Source of the DNA: Pirellulales bacterium
Lineage (GTDB): Bacteria > Planctomycetota > Planctomycetia > Pirellulales > Lacipirellulaceae
NCBI GenBank assembly: GCA_022448265.1
Contig: JAKVCC010000016.1
Coordinates: 46,648 to 110,647 of the forward strand
Reading direction: 5' to 3'
DNA: 64,000 nt
Numbering within the stretch: the stretch's first letter is position 1; each line of letters starts with the position of its first letter. Position numbers and translations under genes: made by a program. A model generated the notes under the pieces. That model was given only the letters and a program-made list of their open reading frames with translations. It ran no database searches and was not told the DNA's origin. Positions 43,381 to 52,247 of the stretch are shown here, one piece after another.

Positions 43381-45438
43381 CTAGCTGAGAAGCTGCCTGG
43401 CTTGAGCGACAACGTTCTTGCTGGTGAAGCCAAACTCTTCGTAGATTTTATGAAACGGAGCCGAAGCCCCAAAATGGCTCATACCTACGAATGCCCCTCG
43501 CGACCCCAAATAGTAATCCCAACCCTGACGAATACCTGCCTCGATCGCCACGCGGGCCGTGATTTCTGGCGGCAGCACCTCGTCGCGATAGGCTTGGGTT
43601 TGTTGCTCGAATAGCTCGAAGGACGGCATGCTTACCACGCGGGTTGGCACGCCGGCCTCGTTGAGTTCGTTGTAAGCCTGTACAGCCAACGTAACTTCGC
43701 TTCCGCTGGCCAGCAGTAAGACCTGAGGCTTGCTGTTTTTTGCGTCTGCCAATACGTAGGCGCCATGGCGGGTGCCCTGTGCATCTGCAAATTTTGTGCG
43801 GTCAAGGGTCGGCAAGTTCTGACGGGTAAGAACCAAGGCAGTGGGCCGGCGAGTTTCCTGAATTGCCAACCGCCAGGCTTGGGCCGCCTCATTGGCGTCG
43901 GCCGGCCTGATCACGACTAGTCCGGGGATCGCTCGCGCAGCCGCCAATTGTTCCACTGGTTGATGCGTCGGTCCATCCTCTCCGACGCCAATCGAATCAT
44001 GGGTGAATACATAGATGGCGGGCATACCCATCAGGGCGCTCAGACGCATGGCTGGCCTGAGGTAGTCGCTAAAGACGAAAAACGTCGCGCCATACGGGCG
44101 TAGCCCTGTCAGCGCCATCCCGTTCAGAATGGAACCCATCGCGTGTTCTCGGACACCAAAATGCAAATTTCGACCGCCATAGTTGTTGGCGTCGAAGTCG
44201 CCCACCTCGGCAAATTTCAGCAGTGTGTTGGTAGACGGTGCCAGGTCAGCGGAGCCGCCGATGAGCCAGGGGATTTTTTCCGCAAAGCCATTGAGAGCCT
44301 GTCCCGCCGAGCTGCGCGTGGCAATGCCTTTTTCGTCGGGTGGAAACTCTATGTTCTCGGCGTCCCAGTCTGCCGGGAGTTCACCATGGGTGATCCGCTG
44401 AAGTTCTTCCGCCAGTTCGGGGTATTCGCTCTGATACTCCTCGAACAAGCTCTCCCAACCGGCCCGCGCGGTGCAGCCTCGCTCTCCCAGCGTACTTCGG
44501 AAATGCTCAGGCACCTCGGCAGGCACGACGAAGGATTCGTCTTCGGGCCAGCCGTAGGACGCCTTCGTGAGGCGGACTTCGTCCGCACCCAACTTGGCCC
44601 CATGCGCGGCCGCCGTGTTCGCTTTGTTTGGCGAACCGTAGCCAATAATGCTTTTTACCACGATTAATGTCGGTGCGTCGTCGCACCGCTCGAACGACGC
44701 GTAGGCGGCCGACAAGGCTTTCAGGTCATTGGCGTCGGTGACTTGCCTTACGTGCCAGCCCATGCCTTCGAATCGCGTCGCCACGTCTTCACTGAAAGCT
44801 AGGTCCGTATGTCCCTCGATCGTGATATTGTTGTCGTCGTAAATCCAGCAGAGATTCGCAAGCTTCAAATGGCCGGCCAGAGAGGCGGCCTCGCCAGCAA
44901 CGCCTTCCATCAGGTCGCCATCGCTACACTGAGCATAGATGTTGTAATCGAACAGTGTCATGCCAGGCTTGTTGTAGCGCGCCTGCAGCCACTTGCCCGC
45001 CAGGGCCATGCCTACGCTATTACCACATCCTTGGCCCAGCGGGCCCGTGGTAGTTTCAACCCCCGTCGTGTGGCCAAATTCAGGATGTCCTGGCGTGGCG
45101 CTTTGCCACTGCCGAAAATTGCGCAGGTCATCCAGCGTGACCGACAGGGGGCCATCGGATTTTCCGTCAGCTGATTCCTTGCGGACCTCGGCCAAGTGAA
45201 GCATCGAGTAGAGCAGCATTGATGCATGGCCACAGGATAAAACATATCGATCGCGGTTGGGCCACCGGGGTGCCCCGGGATCGTAGCGGAGTACGTCGGT
45301 CCAAAGTTGGTAGGTGACCGGTGCTAACGCCATCGGTGTACCCGGATGGCCACAGCCGGCGGCCTCCACCCCGTCCATGGAGAGCGTGCGAATCGTATTG
45401 ATCGCAAGTTGGGAAATGTCCTTGCTAGTGGTGGTCAT
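43381..45438 (-). CDS. tkt: Transketolase
   Basis: 685 residues from the ATG at 45438. Marks of the family: INTIRTLSMDGVEAAGCGHPGTPMALAP (outlined) with the early His, DRYVLSCGHASMLLYSMLHL, the thiamine-diphosphate motif GDGDL-type as CSDGDLMEGVAGEAASLAGHL, GYGSPNKANTAAAHG, YVFTHDSIGVGEDGPTHQPVE, and RPADANEAAQAWR. It interconverts sugar phosphates in the pentose phosphate pathway. It follows a Gfo/Idh gene by 82 nt and precedes the hemolysin III gene by 7 nt. Confidence 0.95.
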   Translation of the reverse strand: MTTTSKDISQLAINTIRTLSMDGVEAAGCGHPGTPMALAPVTYQLWTDVLRYDPGAPRWPNRDRYVLSCGHASMLLYSMLHLAEVRKESADGKSDGPLSVTLDDLRNFRQWQSATPGHPEFGHTTGVETTTGPLGQGCGNSVGMALAGKWLQARYNKPGMTLFDYNIYAQCSDGDLMEGVAGEAASLAGHLKLANLCWIYDDNNITIEGHTDLAFSEDVATRFEGMGWHVRQVTDANDLKALSAAYASFERCDDAPTLIVVKSIIGYGSPNKANTAAAHGAKLGADEVRLTKASYGWPEDESFVVPAEVPEHFRSTLGERGCTARAGWESLFEEYQSEYPELAEELQRITHGELPADWDAENIEFPPDEKGIATRSSAGQALNGFAEKIPWLIGGSADLAPSTNTLLKFAEVGDFDANNYGGRNLHFGVREHAMGSILNGMALTGLRPYGATFFVFSDYLRPAMRLSALMGMPAIYVFTHDSIGVGEDGPTHQPVEQLAAARAIPGLVVIRPADANEAAQAWRLAIQETRRPTALVLTRQNLPTLDRTKFADAQGTRHGAYVLADAKNSKPQVLLLASGSEVTLAVQAYNELNEAGVPTRVVSMPSFELFEQQTQAYRDEVLPPEITARVAIEAGIRQGWDYYLGSRGAFVGMSHFGASAPFHKIYEEFGFTSKNVVAQARQLLS

Positions 45439-45520
45439 AAGTGTTTGGTACCGGGCTGGTGCTGGGGGAGCAAAAGGGGCAATATACTTGCCCAATTTGG
45501 GCCGTGTCAATTGACGCGTT

Positions 45521-46510
45521 TTAGCAGGCAACTCGCTGCCCTGTCTGGTAACTCAGCTTGGCATGGTTAGCGATCAGTATGGCCCGGTGCGCGTCTGCTA
45601 GACTCGAGGACTTCAGTACGAGACTTTCGATGGCTCGATGGAAATGCAAGAGCAGCAGTTCGCCCACGGGGCGCTCATGGTCGAGTGTCTCCAGGTGCTG
45701 CCCGGCCTCGTCAAACCAGGCAACCGTATTGGGGAAATCAACAAAGGCGATGCCACGCTCGCAAACGATTTTTAAGTCGGCTGGGCGACGATAGGAGAGC
45801 GATTCCTGCAAGCCTTCCTGGACATAATGCCCGCAACTGATATTCGCCAGTGGCCCGCTACCCGTTTGGCCTTCTGGCGAAAAATCAAGACTCACCGACA
45901 AATAGTCTTGTTGGAATCCTGGCGTGTTTTGGTGACCCGACGCCAATAGAGACGTCGGCTCAGTGCCAACGACATAGCGGCACCAGTCAACCAGCTCTAC
46001 CAGGTCGCGACCGCAACGATCGCGTTTTTCACTGGCCGGCGCCATCGTGCGTCGCCGGTTGCAAAAAAGGAGCCTGGGTTCACCCAGTTTGGTAGCGATC
46101 AGCTCCTTCAGGCGTAGTGTCGCCGGTGAAAGTCGAAAGGGAAACTCCGCCATGAACGCAATGCCTGATTCTTCAACTCGCTGACGCAGTGACGCGGCTT
46201 GCTCATCCTCCATCTCGATTGCGGCTGCGCAGTAAACGGCTTTACCCGCATCGCAGGCGGCGTAAATTGGCGTGGCTCCAAAGAAATTTGCAGATAGCAC
46301 CAGGACGCCGTCAATATCGGTGCGCCGCGTCAGGGCACGAAATCCGTCGTGCACGGTCGCATTGAATTGCCGCGAGACCTGTTCGGCTAAGTGGCGAACC
46401 GGATCACAAACGGCAGTGACTTCGAATCGGTCTGACAAAGCCCGCAATGCAGGCTGATGCCGCGACTCCCAAGCGTTGCCGATGCCCACGACCCCAACTC
46501 GAAGTTTCAT
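45521..46510 (-). CDS. Gfo/Idh/MocA-family oxidoreductase lacking the usual EKP motif
   Basis: 329 residues with a Rossmann start LRVGVVGIGNAWESRHQPAL and CDPVRHLAEQV. The usual E-K-P segment at the end of the NAD domain is replaced by CAAAIEMEDEQAA, so the catalytic Lys is not visible. The C-terminal domain contains FPFRLSPATLRLKELI and DLVELVDWCRYVVG. Binding of a dinucleotide is likely; redox activity is less certain. It appears to lead an operon with transketolase and hemolysin III. Confidence 0.82.
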   Translation of the reverse strand: MKLRVGVVGIGNAWESRHQPALRALSDRFEVTAVCDPVRHLAEQVSRQFNATVHDGFRALTRRTDIDGVLVLSANFFGATPIYAACDAGKAVYCAAAIEMEDEQAASLRQRVEESGIAFMAEFPFRLSPATLRLKELIATKLGEPRLLFCNRRRTMAPASEKRDRCGRDLVELVDWCRYVVGTEPTSLLASGHQNTPGFQQDYLSVSLDFSPEGQTGSGPLANISCGHYVQEGLQESLSYRRPADLKIVCERGIAFVDFPNTVAWFDEAGQHLETLDHERPVGELLLLHFHRAIESLVLKSSSLADAHRAILIANHAKLSYQTGQRVAC

Positions 46511-46553
46511 GCCGACCTGCTGAACAGTTTGAGTAGATGGCGAAGCAAGCGTT

Positions 46554-46572
46554 TATAAATGAAGCATTTATA
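46554..46572. promoter_or_regulatory. Perfect inverted repeat in a divergent intergenic region
   Basis: TATAAATG-AAG-CATTTATA, an 8-bp perfect palindrome with a 3-nt centre. It lies midway between the divergent Gfo/Idh gene and the glycosyltransferase gene. The AT-rich arms could hold -10 elements for both directions (a TTGAGT at 46529 lies 18 bases before TTATAA), or an operator for a dimeric regulator. Confidence 0.45.
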
Positions 46573-46592
46573 GATCGCGTAGAAAAAAGTAT

Positions 46593-46614
46593 AACCCCTA
46601 GGGGGTTTTTTTTT
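46593..46614 (+). terminator. Strong intrinsic terminator between divergent genes
   Basis: AACCCC-TAG-GGGGTT followed by nine T residues on the plus strand; an ACTTTTTTC stretch also flanks the other side on the minus strand. It is a textbook terminator, but it lies ahead of the glycosyltransferase start, not behind a gene. It may be an attenuator or the end of a small RNA. Confidence 0.85.
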
Positions 46615-46637
46615 CAATTGCGATCTGGAACTCAACT

Positions 46638-47333
46638 TTGCCGGCGAAAACATTGAAAATCTCGGTCATTATACCCACCATCAACGAATCGGCATGGATC
46701 GAGCGGGCCGTGAGTCGGGCGTGGCAGTCGGGAGCTGATGAAATCTTGGTTGTGGACGGCGGCAGTGAGGATGAAACATTGGCGTTGGCCCTTCGCAGTG
46801 GAGCTCAGGTTATTTCGTCAGACATGGGCCGAGCACTACAGCAGAATGTGGGTGCCCAGCGCGCGTCGGGCGATGTCTTGCTTTTCCTGCATGCCGACAG
46901 CTGGCTTGCGGCGGAGGCCTGTGCGCAGGTACGCGAGGTGTTGCACAAGAGGGCGGTCCTGGGAGGCGCGTTTTGTCAACAAATCGAGGCTGTATCAAGG
47001 TTGTATCGATTGATCGAACGGGGCAATGCGCTGCGGGTTCGGCTGCGGGGACTGGCCTATGGCGACCAAGCAATTTTTATGCGGCGCGAGGTCTTCCAAG
47101 GACTGGGAGGCTTTCCAGATGTCCAACTGATGGAAGACGTATTGCTCATGCGCCAGTTTCGCCAACTCGCTTGGCCGGCCCTGCTGCCCGGGCCCGTGCA
47201 CGTGCATCCTAGGCGATGGCAACGTCGGGGCATCATTCGGCAAACGGTCTGCAACTGGTCGCTCCTCGCTGCCCAGTCACTGGGGGTGGACCCGAATCGC
47301 CTAGCGAAGTTTTATCCGCCCCACAGCGGGTGA
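46638..47333 (+). CDS. TIGR04283-type family 2 glycosyltransferase
   Basis: 231 residues starting (TTG) MPAKTLKISVIIPTINES. The GT-A fold marks are IIPTINESAWIERAV, LVVDGGSEDETLALA (donor-binding Asp), GRALQQNVGAQRASGDVLLFLHAD (DxD-equivalent HAD) and QAIFMRREVFQGLGGFP. The pattern matches the glycosyltransferases often annotated as rSAM/selenodomain-associated transferase 2. The partner gene of that system is not in the window. A terminator hairpin lies 24 nt upstream of the start, an unusual position. Acceptor and donor unknown. Confidence 0.85.
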   Translation: MPAKTLKISVIIPTINESAWIERAVSRAWQSGADEILVVDGGSEDETLALALRSGAQVISSDMGRALQQNVGAQRASGDVLLFLHADSWLAAEACAQVREVLHKRAVLGGAFCQQIEAVSRLYRLIERGNALRVRLRGLAYGDQAIFMRREVFQGLGGFPDVQLMEDVLLMRQFRQLAWPALLPGPVHVHPRRWQRRGIIRQTVCNWSLLAAQSLGVDPNRLAKFYPPHSG

Positions 47334-47504
47334 CTTGCCTAGCCGCTGGCACTTGATATTGGCCCCATTCCAAAACTACCAGCCGGTGCCAAGTTTTCTG
47401 TTTTGCGTTCCCCAAATGCCAGATTTGGAAACTGGTTTTTGTAGTACGCTGGAAGGCGGCTTGGCGACCATGCCGGCGGCCTTTTCGCTTTTGTCTTACG
47501 GTGC

Positions 47505-48119
47505 CTATTCCGGTCGCAGCACCTCATCCCATGGCGCCAGCATTTCAGCCAACAGTTCCATCGGCAAGCCGATGACATTGGACTGGCTGCCTTGCTGGAT
47601 TGTTAGCCAGCCTTGGCGGTCCTGATAGCCCAAGGCTCCCGCCTTGCCACGCCACAGGCCGCTGGCCAAATACGCATCGAGATGCGCATCAGAAATTTTT
47701 TCCATCTGCAGCTGGGTGACCGCGATGCGCGGTTGGGGGCAGCGCTGCTCGCTTCCGGCGACGCACGGCCAAACGCACAACCCGCTGTAAACCCGATGGA
47801 CTTGCCCGCGGAGCATCATGAGCATTTGACTCGCGTGCTCCTCGTCGCGGGGCTTGCCAAGTACCGCGCCACCGCATTCGGCCAACGTATCGCAGGCAAT
47901 CAAGATACGCGGCACGTCACGTGGCGGCTGCTCGTTCAACTGGCGGAATACATCCTGGGCTTTGCGCACCGCCATTTCGGCCACCTGACCGGCGGGTCCG
48001 CCGGTGCTGCAGATTCCGCATTCGGCCGAATCGTCTGGAATCACGATTTCAAACGGGTAGCCGGCAGCGGCGAGCAACGCGCGTCGCTGGGGGGAGCCAC
48101 TGGCAAGAATGAGTTGCAT
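47505..48119 (-). CDS. maf: Maf-family nucleotide pyrophosphatase
   Basis: 204 residues from the ATG at 48119. The family motifs are LILASGSPQRRALLAAAG at the N terminus, PDDSAE, IACDTLAECGGAVLGKP, and a late GYQDRQGW segment where most Maf proteins have AGAYxIQG. Maf proteins hydrolyse non-canonical or methylated nucleoside triphosphates. Several Cys residues in the DSAECGICSTGG loop are not typical. An upstream extension to 48209 is possible but unlikely. It is divergent from the RluA-type gene. Confidence 0.88.
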   Translation of the reverse strand: MQLILASGSPQRRALLAAAGYPFEIVIPDDSAECGICSTGGPAGQVAEMAVRKAQDVFRQLNEQPPRDVPRILIACDTLAECGGAVLGKPRDEEHASQMLMMLRGQVHRVYSGLCVWPCVAGSEQRCPQPRIAVTQLQMEKISDAHLDAYLASGLWRGKAGALGYQDRQGWLTIQQGSQSNVIGLPMELLAEMLAPWDEVLRPE

Positions 48120-48408
48120 AGGTGCCCCAGGTAGGGTGTTGGATAGTAGAGAATTTGGCATAATCTGACCGACTGAGCAATTCGGGTGACCGTAAGGCCC
48201 TTGAACCATGACCGAACTGCCATTGAGCTTGAATTCACCAATTTTGTCTCCCGGACAGGGGCTTTGGCCAACGATTCTATCGTGAAGGCGCCCGGGCCGA
48301 TTGTCTGGTGTCAGGCGATCCTTGCGTGGTAGAGTGACTCAGTGATCCAGCGGCAGCCACTGGCTCCCGACCGGAAATAGGGTAACACGTGACAACGGAT
48401 CCCAACCC

Positions 48409-49104
48409 ATGTCCTCATCACAGCAGCGGCTCGATGTCCTTTATGAGGATAATCATCTGTTGGTCGTGAACAAGCCTGCCCAGTTGCCCACGATGGGCGT
48501 TGCCGTCGGAAAACCGAGCCTGTTGCATGCGGCCAAAGACTACATTCGAACCAAGTACAACAAGCCGGGCAATGTGTACCTGGGTGTGGTGAGCCGATTG
48601 GATGCCCCGGTGACCGGAGTGGTGGCCATCGCCCGTACTTCCAAAGCTGCACGACGACTGTCTGCGGCATTCCGGGAGCGGAAAGTCGTGAAAACCTATT
48701 GGGCGGCCGTTGAGGGGACTCCAGGTGTGCCGGAGCAGGTGCTGGAACACTACCTCCGCAAAGACGAGCGCCATCGCCGCGTGCACGTGACCAACCCAGA
48801 CAGTGCCGGCGCTCAGTTGGCGCGCTTGTGTTATCGGGTTCTTAGTTCCGACCAGAATGTAACGCTGTTGCAAATTCAATTAGAGACAGGGCGGAAGCAT
48901 CAGATACGTGTGCAACTCGCAAAAATCGGACACCCCGTTTTGGGCGACCGAAAATACGGTAGTCGCGTTGAGTTTGCGCGCGGGATTGCCTTGCATGCAC
49001 GATCGTTGCAATTGACGCATCCTGTCGGTTTGCAGGTGATGCAAGTGGAAGCCACTGTGCCGGACGATTGGCGACGACATGACCCGTTAGCGCATTTGGT
49101 TTAA
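48409..49104 (+). CDS. RluA-family RNA pseudouridine synthase
   Basis: 231 residues. It begins with a short lead and then VLYEDNHLLVVNKPAQLPTM, as in RluA proteins without an S4 domain. The catalytic block is VVSRLDAPVTGVVAIARTSKAA with the invariant Asp in RLD. Later blocks are KTYWAAVEG, LLQIQLETGRKHQIRVQLAKIGHPVLGDRKYG and IALHARSLQLTHP. It isomerises uridines in rRNA or tRNA; the exact target cannot be read from sequence. It is a single gene with the Maf gene divergent. Confidence 0.92.
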   Translation: MSSSQQRLDVLYEDNHLLVVNKPAQLPTMGVAVGKPSLLHAAKDYIRTKYNKPGNVYLGVVSRLDAPVTGVVAIARTSKAARRLSAAFRERKVVKTYWAAVEGTPGVPEQVLEHYLRKDERHRRVHVTNPDSAGAQLARLCYRVLSSDQNVTLLQIQLETGRKHQIRVQLAKIGHPVLGDRKYGSRVEFARGIALHARSLQLTHPVGLQVMQVEATVPDDWRRHDPLAHLV

Positions 49105-49301
49105 ACGAAGGCGATTGGTTGGACTGGGCCAAGAATGAAGTTTTTGAGTCCAATTGCGACGATTGGCGTGCTAATTCTTGGCGCGTTTGCTGCCGACGGA
49201 CTAGAATCGGTTGCGGAACCGAAGATTGAATCGTCACGGGTAGCGTATTACCTGAACCGGCGAATAACTAGAAAATTACCGAATGGAAATGAGCGAGCCC
49301 G

Positions 49302-50630
49302 GTGCGCGCGGAACGATCTATCTTGGAACAAGCCGGATTGGCTAGCGGTTTGCTGAGCGAAGAGCAAATCGATCACGCCTGGCACGTGCTGGTAGAGTCG
49401 CTGCCATCGGCCGATCTGTCGTTGGAAGAAATTACCGATGAGCAACTGGCCAGACAACTTGTCGATTTGGGCCATCTCAATCGGTGGCAAGCGGAGCAGT
49501 TGAGTCACGGACGCACCAAATTTACTCTCGGACCCTATCGCATACTGGATGCGATAGGCCGCGGGGGCATGGGCTGGGTGTTTAAAGGCGAACACGTGCT
49601 CTTGGGACGTGTCGAAGCGATCAAGGTTCTTCCCAAAAAACAGACCAATCGCACTTCCATTGCCAGTTTCTGTCGCGAAATCCGCGCCCAAGCACAACTG
49701 GACCATCCCAGCCTGGTACGTCTGTCGTATGCCGATACCGACGGCGACACATACTTTTTAGTCACCGAGTATGTTGCGGGCACCGATCTCCGTCGCCTGG
49801 TACGTGCCCATGGGGCCCTGTCTCAGGAAAGAGCGGCCGCGCTAATTTCACAGGCGGCTGAAGCTCTTGACTACGCGCATGGCCAGGGATTGATTCACCG
49901 GGACGTCAAGCCGGGGAATTTGCTGATTAATTTCGAGGGCAGGACAAAACTTACCGACTTGGGTCTGGCAATCTTTTCGGACGAGGCGGCCTCGGCAGAG
50001 AGCAAGCCGCGGCATATTGTGGGCACCGCTGACTTTTTGGCGCCGGAAATTATCGTGACTCCGAGCGAGGTACGTCCAATTAGCGATATCTACTCATTGG
50101 GATGTACGATCTACTATGCGGTGACCGGAAAAGTGCCCTATCCGAGTGGCGATACAGCCGACAAACTACGTCGTCAACTTGAACAAGATCCAATCCCGCC
50201 CCAGCGCTTGAACCCAGAAGTGGACGATGCCTTCGCTGCGGTCATAGCGGCAATGATGGAGAAGCGTCCCGCAGATCGTATCGCCACTGCTGCAGAGGTT
50301 GTGGAACGATTGGCCCCATGGGCTAGCGGTACGTCGGCAATGGTACACCAAGGTTTAGGCAAGCTGGCCGAAATGCAAGGCCAGCAAGTATTTCTGGAAG
50401 CCTCGCTGGCCGACACGGTTGTGGCCACCTACGAGCCAACCGCGACGCCGTTTCTGCCCGCCGTCGTCAAAAAACTGGTACCCATTGACTCAACCTCCAG
50501 AGAAGATGGGCATGCTGCGCGCGACAATGAAAAAGAGCCTGCCGAGGGACTCGGGCGGGCCACAACAGCCCTGGTCGCGCTGGCGGTGATCGTGGCGGTA
50601 ACGACGGTATTTTTGGTACTTATCAACTGA
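49302..50630 (+). CDS. Membrane-anchored Ser/Thr protein kinase
   Basis: 442 residues from a GTG start. Residues about 5-72 form a helical N-terminal domain ending LGHLNRWQAEQL, a module common before planctomycete kinases. The kinase domain follows: Gly loop GRGGMG (86-91), Lys 108 in AIKVLPK, HRDVKPGN (199-206), and DLG (219-221) in place of DFG. A Pro/Ala linker and one TM helix near the C terminus (LVALAVIVAVTTVFLVLI) place the kinase in the cytoplasm with almost nothing outside. The stop lies in the first copy of a 14-mer tandem repeat. It is adjacent to, and convergent with, the ExbB/ExbD cluster. Confidence 0.9.
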   Translation: MRAERSILEQAGLASGLLSEEQIDHAWHVLVESLPSADLSLEEITDEQLARQLVDLGHLNRWQAEQLSHGRTKFTLGPYRILDAIGRGGMGWVFKGEHVLLGRVEAIKVLPKKQTNRTSIASFCREIRAQAQLDHPSLVRLSYADTDGDTYFLVTEYVAGTDLRRLVRAHGALSQERAAALISQAAEALDYAHGQGLIHRDVKPGNLLINFEGRTKLTDLGLAIFSDEAASAESKPRHIVGTADFLAPEIIVTPSEVRPISDIYSLGCTIYYAVTGKVPYPSGDTADKLRRQLEQDPIPPQRLNPEVDDAFAAVIAAMMEKRPADRIATAAEVVERLAPWASGTSAMVHQGLGKLAEMQGQQVFLEASLADTVVATYEPTATPFLPAVVKKLVPIDSTSREDGHAARDNEKEPAEGLGRATTALVALAVIVAVTTVFLVLIN

Positions 50631-50693
50631 TGGGTAGAAACTGATGGGTAGAAACTGATGGGTAGAAACTGATGGGTAGAAACTGATGGGTAG
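50625..50693 (+). repeat. 14-bp tandem repeat x5 overlapping the kinase stop codon
   Basis: Five copies of AACTGATGGGTAGA (the last lacks the final base). The TGA stop of the kinase gene is in the first copy. It lies between the convergent kinase gene and the secreted-protein gene ending at 50748. It shares GGGTAGA with the 16-mer repeat at 28513. Confidence 0.95.
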
Positions 50694-50747
50694 CCAACGA
50701 ATAGGCAGCAATCCAAAAGAATGCTCGGCCGCAAGGAAGTGGGAACG

Positions 50748-52247
50748 TTAATTTTTATCTGTTTCCAAGGAGGCCTGGGCCCCTTGATCACGTCTTGCGG
50801 CGTTGAGCTCTTTTTGGAGATCGACAATATCGCCCGCGCTGAGGAAGCGTCCCAGCAATTTTCGGGTTTCGACAAAGAGTTTCTCAATGCGCGCTTGTAT
50901 TACACCGTCTGACGAACGGTTCTGTTTATTATTCTCGGCCGAAGTGATACGTTGATCGATCTGGGCGCGCCCGGGCAACTGGTCCAGTTCGTTCAGTAGC
51001 TGCTCCGCTCCATCCAGGTTTCCTTCTTGCAATTGATAGCGCGCCTCCGCTAGCAGGAGCGTCCGTCTGGCCACTAGGTCGATCAGTTGTTCGCGCAGTC
51101 TGGTTAGCGCGGCCTGTGCCCGGAGTCGGGCCGGATCGTCGGCTACCGGTACCTGGAGCACGGAAGCTGACCCGGGGGCGACCGGAATCTTGGCCAATAG
51201 TTGGCTGTCGCTGCGCAGGAATAATGTGATTATCGGACCGTGTCGCATTTTTACGTTGATCGTGCCATTCACATCGGTATAGCCTAAGGGTCGAGTTGGG
51301 TGGTCGTCAGATTCGCGCCAAAAAACTTCGTAGCCGGTTAAGGCCTGATCGGGATCGTGACTCGCATGAAATCGCACCGGTGTCGTGCTGGAGGCACCAC
51401 GCCATGCAACAGCCAAATGCTCGACACGGCCACGGCGCCGCAGTCCAAAAGGTGCGCGAATGCCGGTATGAATCTGCCCTGTCCAATGGGCGGGATCTAC
51501 CTGGGCCAGCGTGAGCAAGGTCCAGGATACGGCCCGTACACCTGTGTGCGGCACCTCTCCGGTGGCATTGGTCTTCACGCGCAAGGGCTGATAGACGTCA
51601 CCTATCGCAGCAAATGGGCTTTCGCTCGTTTGTCGGGGCAAATCGCTCCCCTTAAAGTGGAGCGCCACGTGCCGATCGTCGTCTGGCAGAGGGCGAATGG
51701 TTGCCAATGGGGAGAAGGTCGCTCGCAAGAGATCGAAGCATTGGTCGGGTAGTGCTATCTCCTGCCGAACGTTGCGGCTCAGAACAGGACCCCAGCGGTA
51801 GAGGTAGCAATCGTATTCCCGACTCTCCAGCGCATAGCCAGTCGCAGTCGCCCGCACCGCTAGGAATAATTGCTTGTCGAATCGCCCAGCGCCTGCGCCC
51901 TCGATATTTTCGTTCAAATCCGTGAGACCCGACAAAAGCTGCTGCCTGACTGGCCTCGTTGCCAGCGAGATCTCGGTCGACCACAGCGGAAAGAGGGTAG
52001 ACCGGATCCGCGCGCTGATCCGATCCTTCAGCCGGTTGCCGAGCGCCGCCTGCGGTTTGGCTCGACTATCCACGGCTAGTTGGACCTGAATACGATAGGG
52101 CGACAAATCCCAATATTTTTTGTCTGCAGCTCGTGCCCTGCCGTCGTTTATTAACGGGCAGAGGATGCTTACCAGGCTGAAAACGAGACAGGCCGATCGG
52201 CAACCGGTGTGCCACTGGTATACGCGCTGCAGAAAAGGCAGAAGCAT
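50748..52247 (-). CDS. Exported protein of unknown function, last gene of the ExbB/ExbD cluster
   Basis: 499 residues from the ATG at 52247, which overlaps the previous stop as TAATG. An N-terminal hydrophobic segment (about residues 15-35) ends at DGRARAADKK, a signal peptide. The mature protein has a beta-rich N-terminal domain starting YWDLSPYRIQVQLAVD and a middle part with TGYEVFWRES. The C-terminal 130 residues are helical, with RLREQLIDLVARRTLLLAEARYQLQEG outlined as coiled coil. The opening resembles domains in planctomycete proteins that combine with PQQ and TPR proteins, but I do not recognise the family. Strict coupling points to a joint role with the solute-binding protein. Confidence 0.75.
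   Translation of the reverse strand: MLLPFLQRVYQWHTGCRSACLVFSLVSILCPLINDGRARAADKKYWDLSPYRIQVQLAVDSRAKPQAALGNRLKDRISARIRSTLFPLWSTEISLATRPVRQQLLSGLTDLNENIEGAGAGRFDKQLFLAVRATATGYALESREYDCYLYRWGPVLSRNVRQEIALPDQCFDLLRATFSPLATIRPLPDDDRHVALHFKGSDLPRQTSESPFAAIGDVYQPLRVKTNATGEVPHTGVRAVSWTLLTLAQVDPAHWTGQIHTGIRAPFGLRRRGRVEHLAVAWRGASSTTPVRFHASHDPDQALTGYEVFWRESDDHPTRPLGYTDVNGTINVKMRHGPIITLFLRSDSQLLAKIPVAPGSASVLQVPVADDPARLRAQAALTRLREQLIDLVARRTLLLAEARYQLQEGNLDGAEQLLNELDQLPGRAQIDQRITSAENNKQNRSSDGVIQARIEKLFVETRKLLGRFLSAGDIVDLQKELNAARRDQGAQASLETDKN

Noticed and set aside
47689..48112. Alternative frames inside the maf gene
   Set aside because: Shadows of a gene with clear family motifs.
49135..49356. Small frame with a signal-peptide-like start before the kinase gene
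   Set aside because: It overlaps the kinase coding region by 55 nt, its C-terminal part is the kinase DNA in another frame, and no domain is visible. A real short gene is not excluded.
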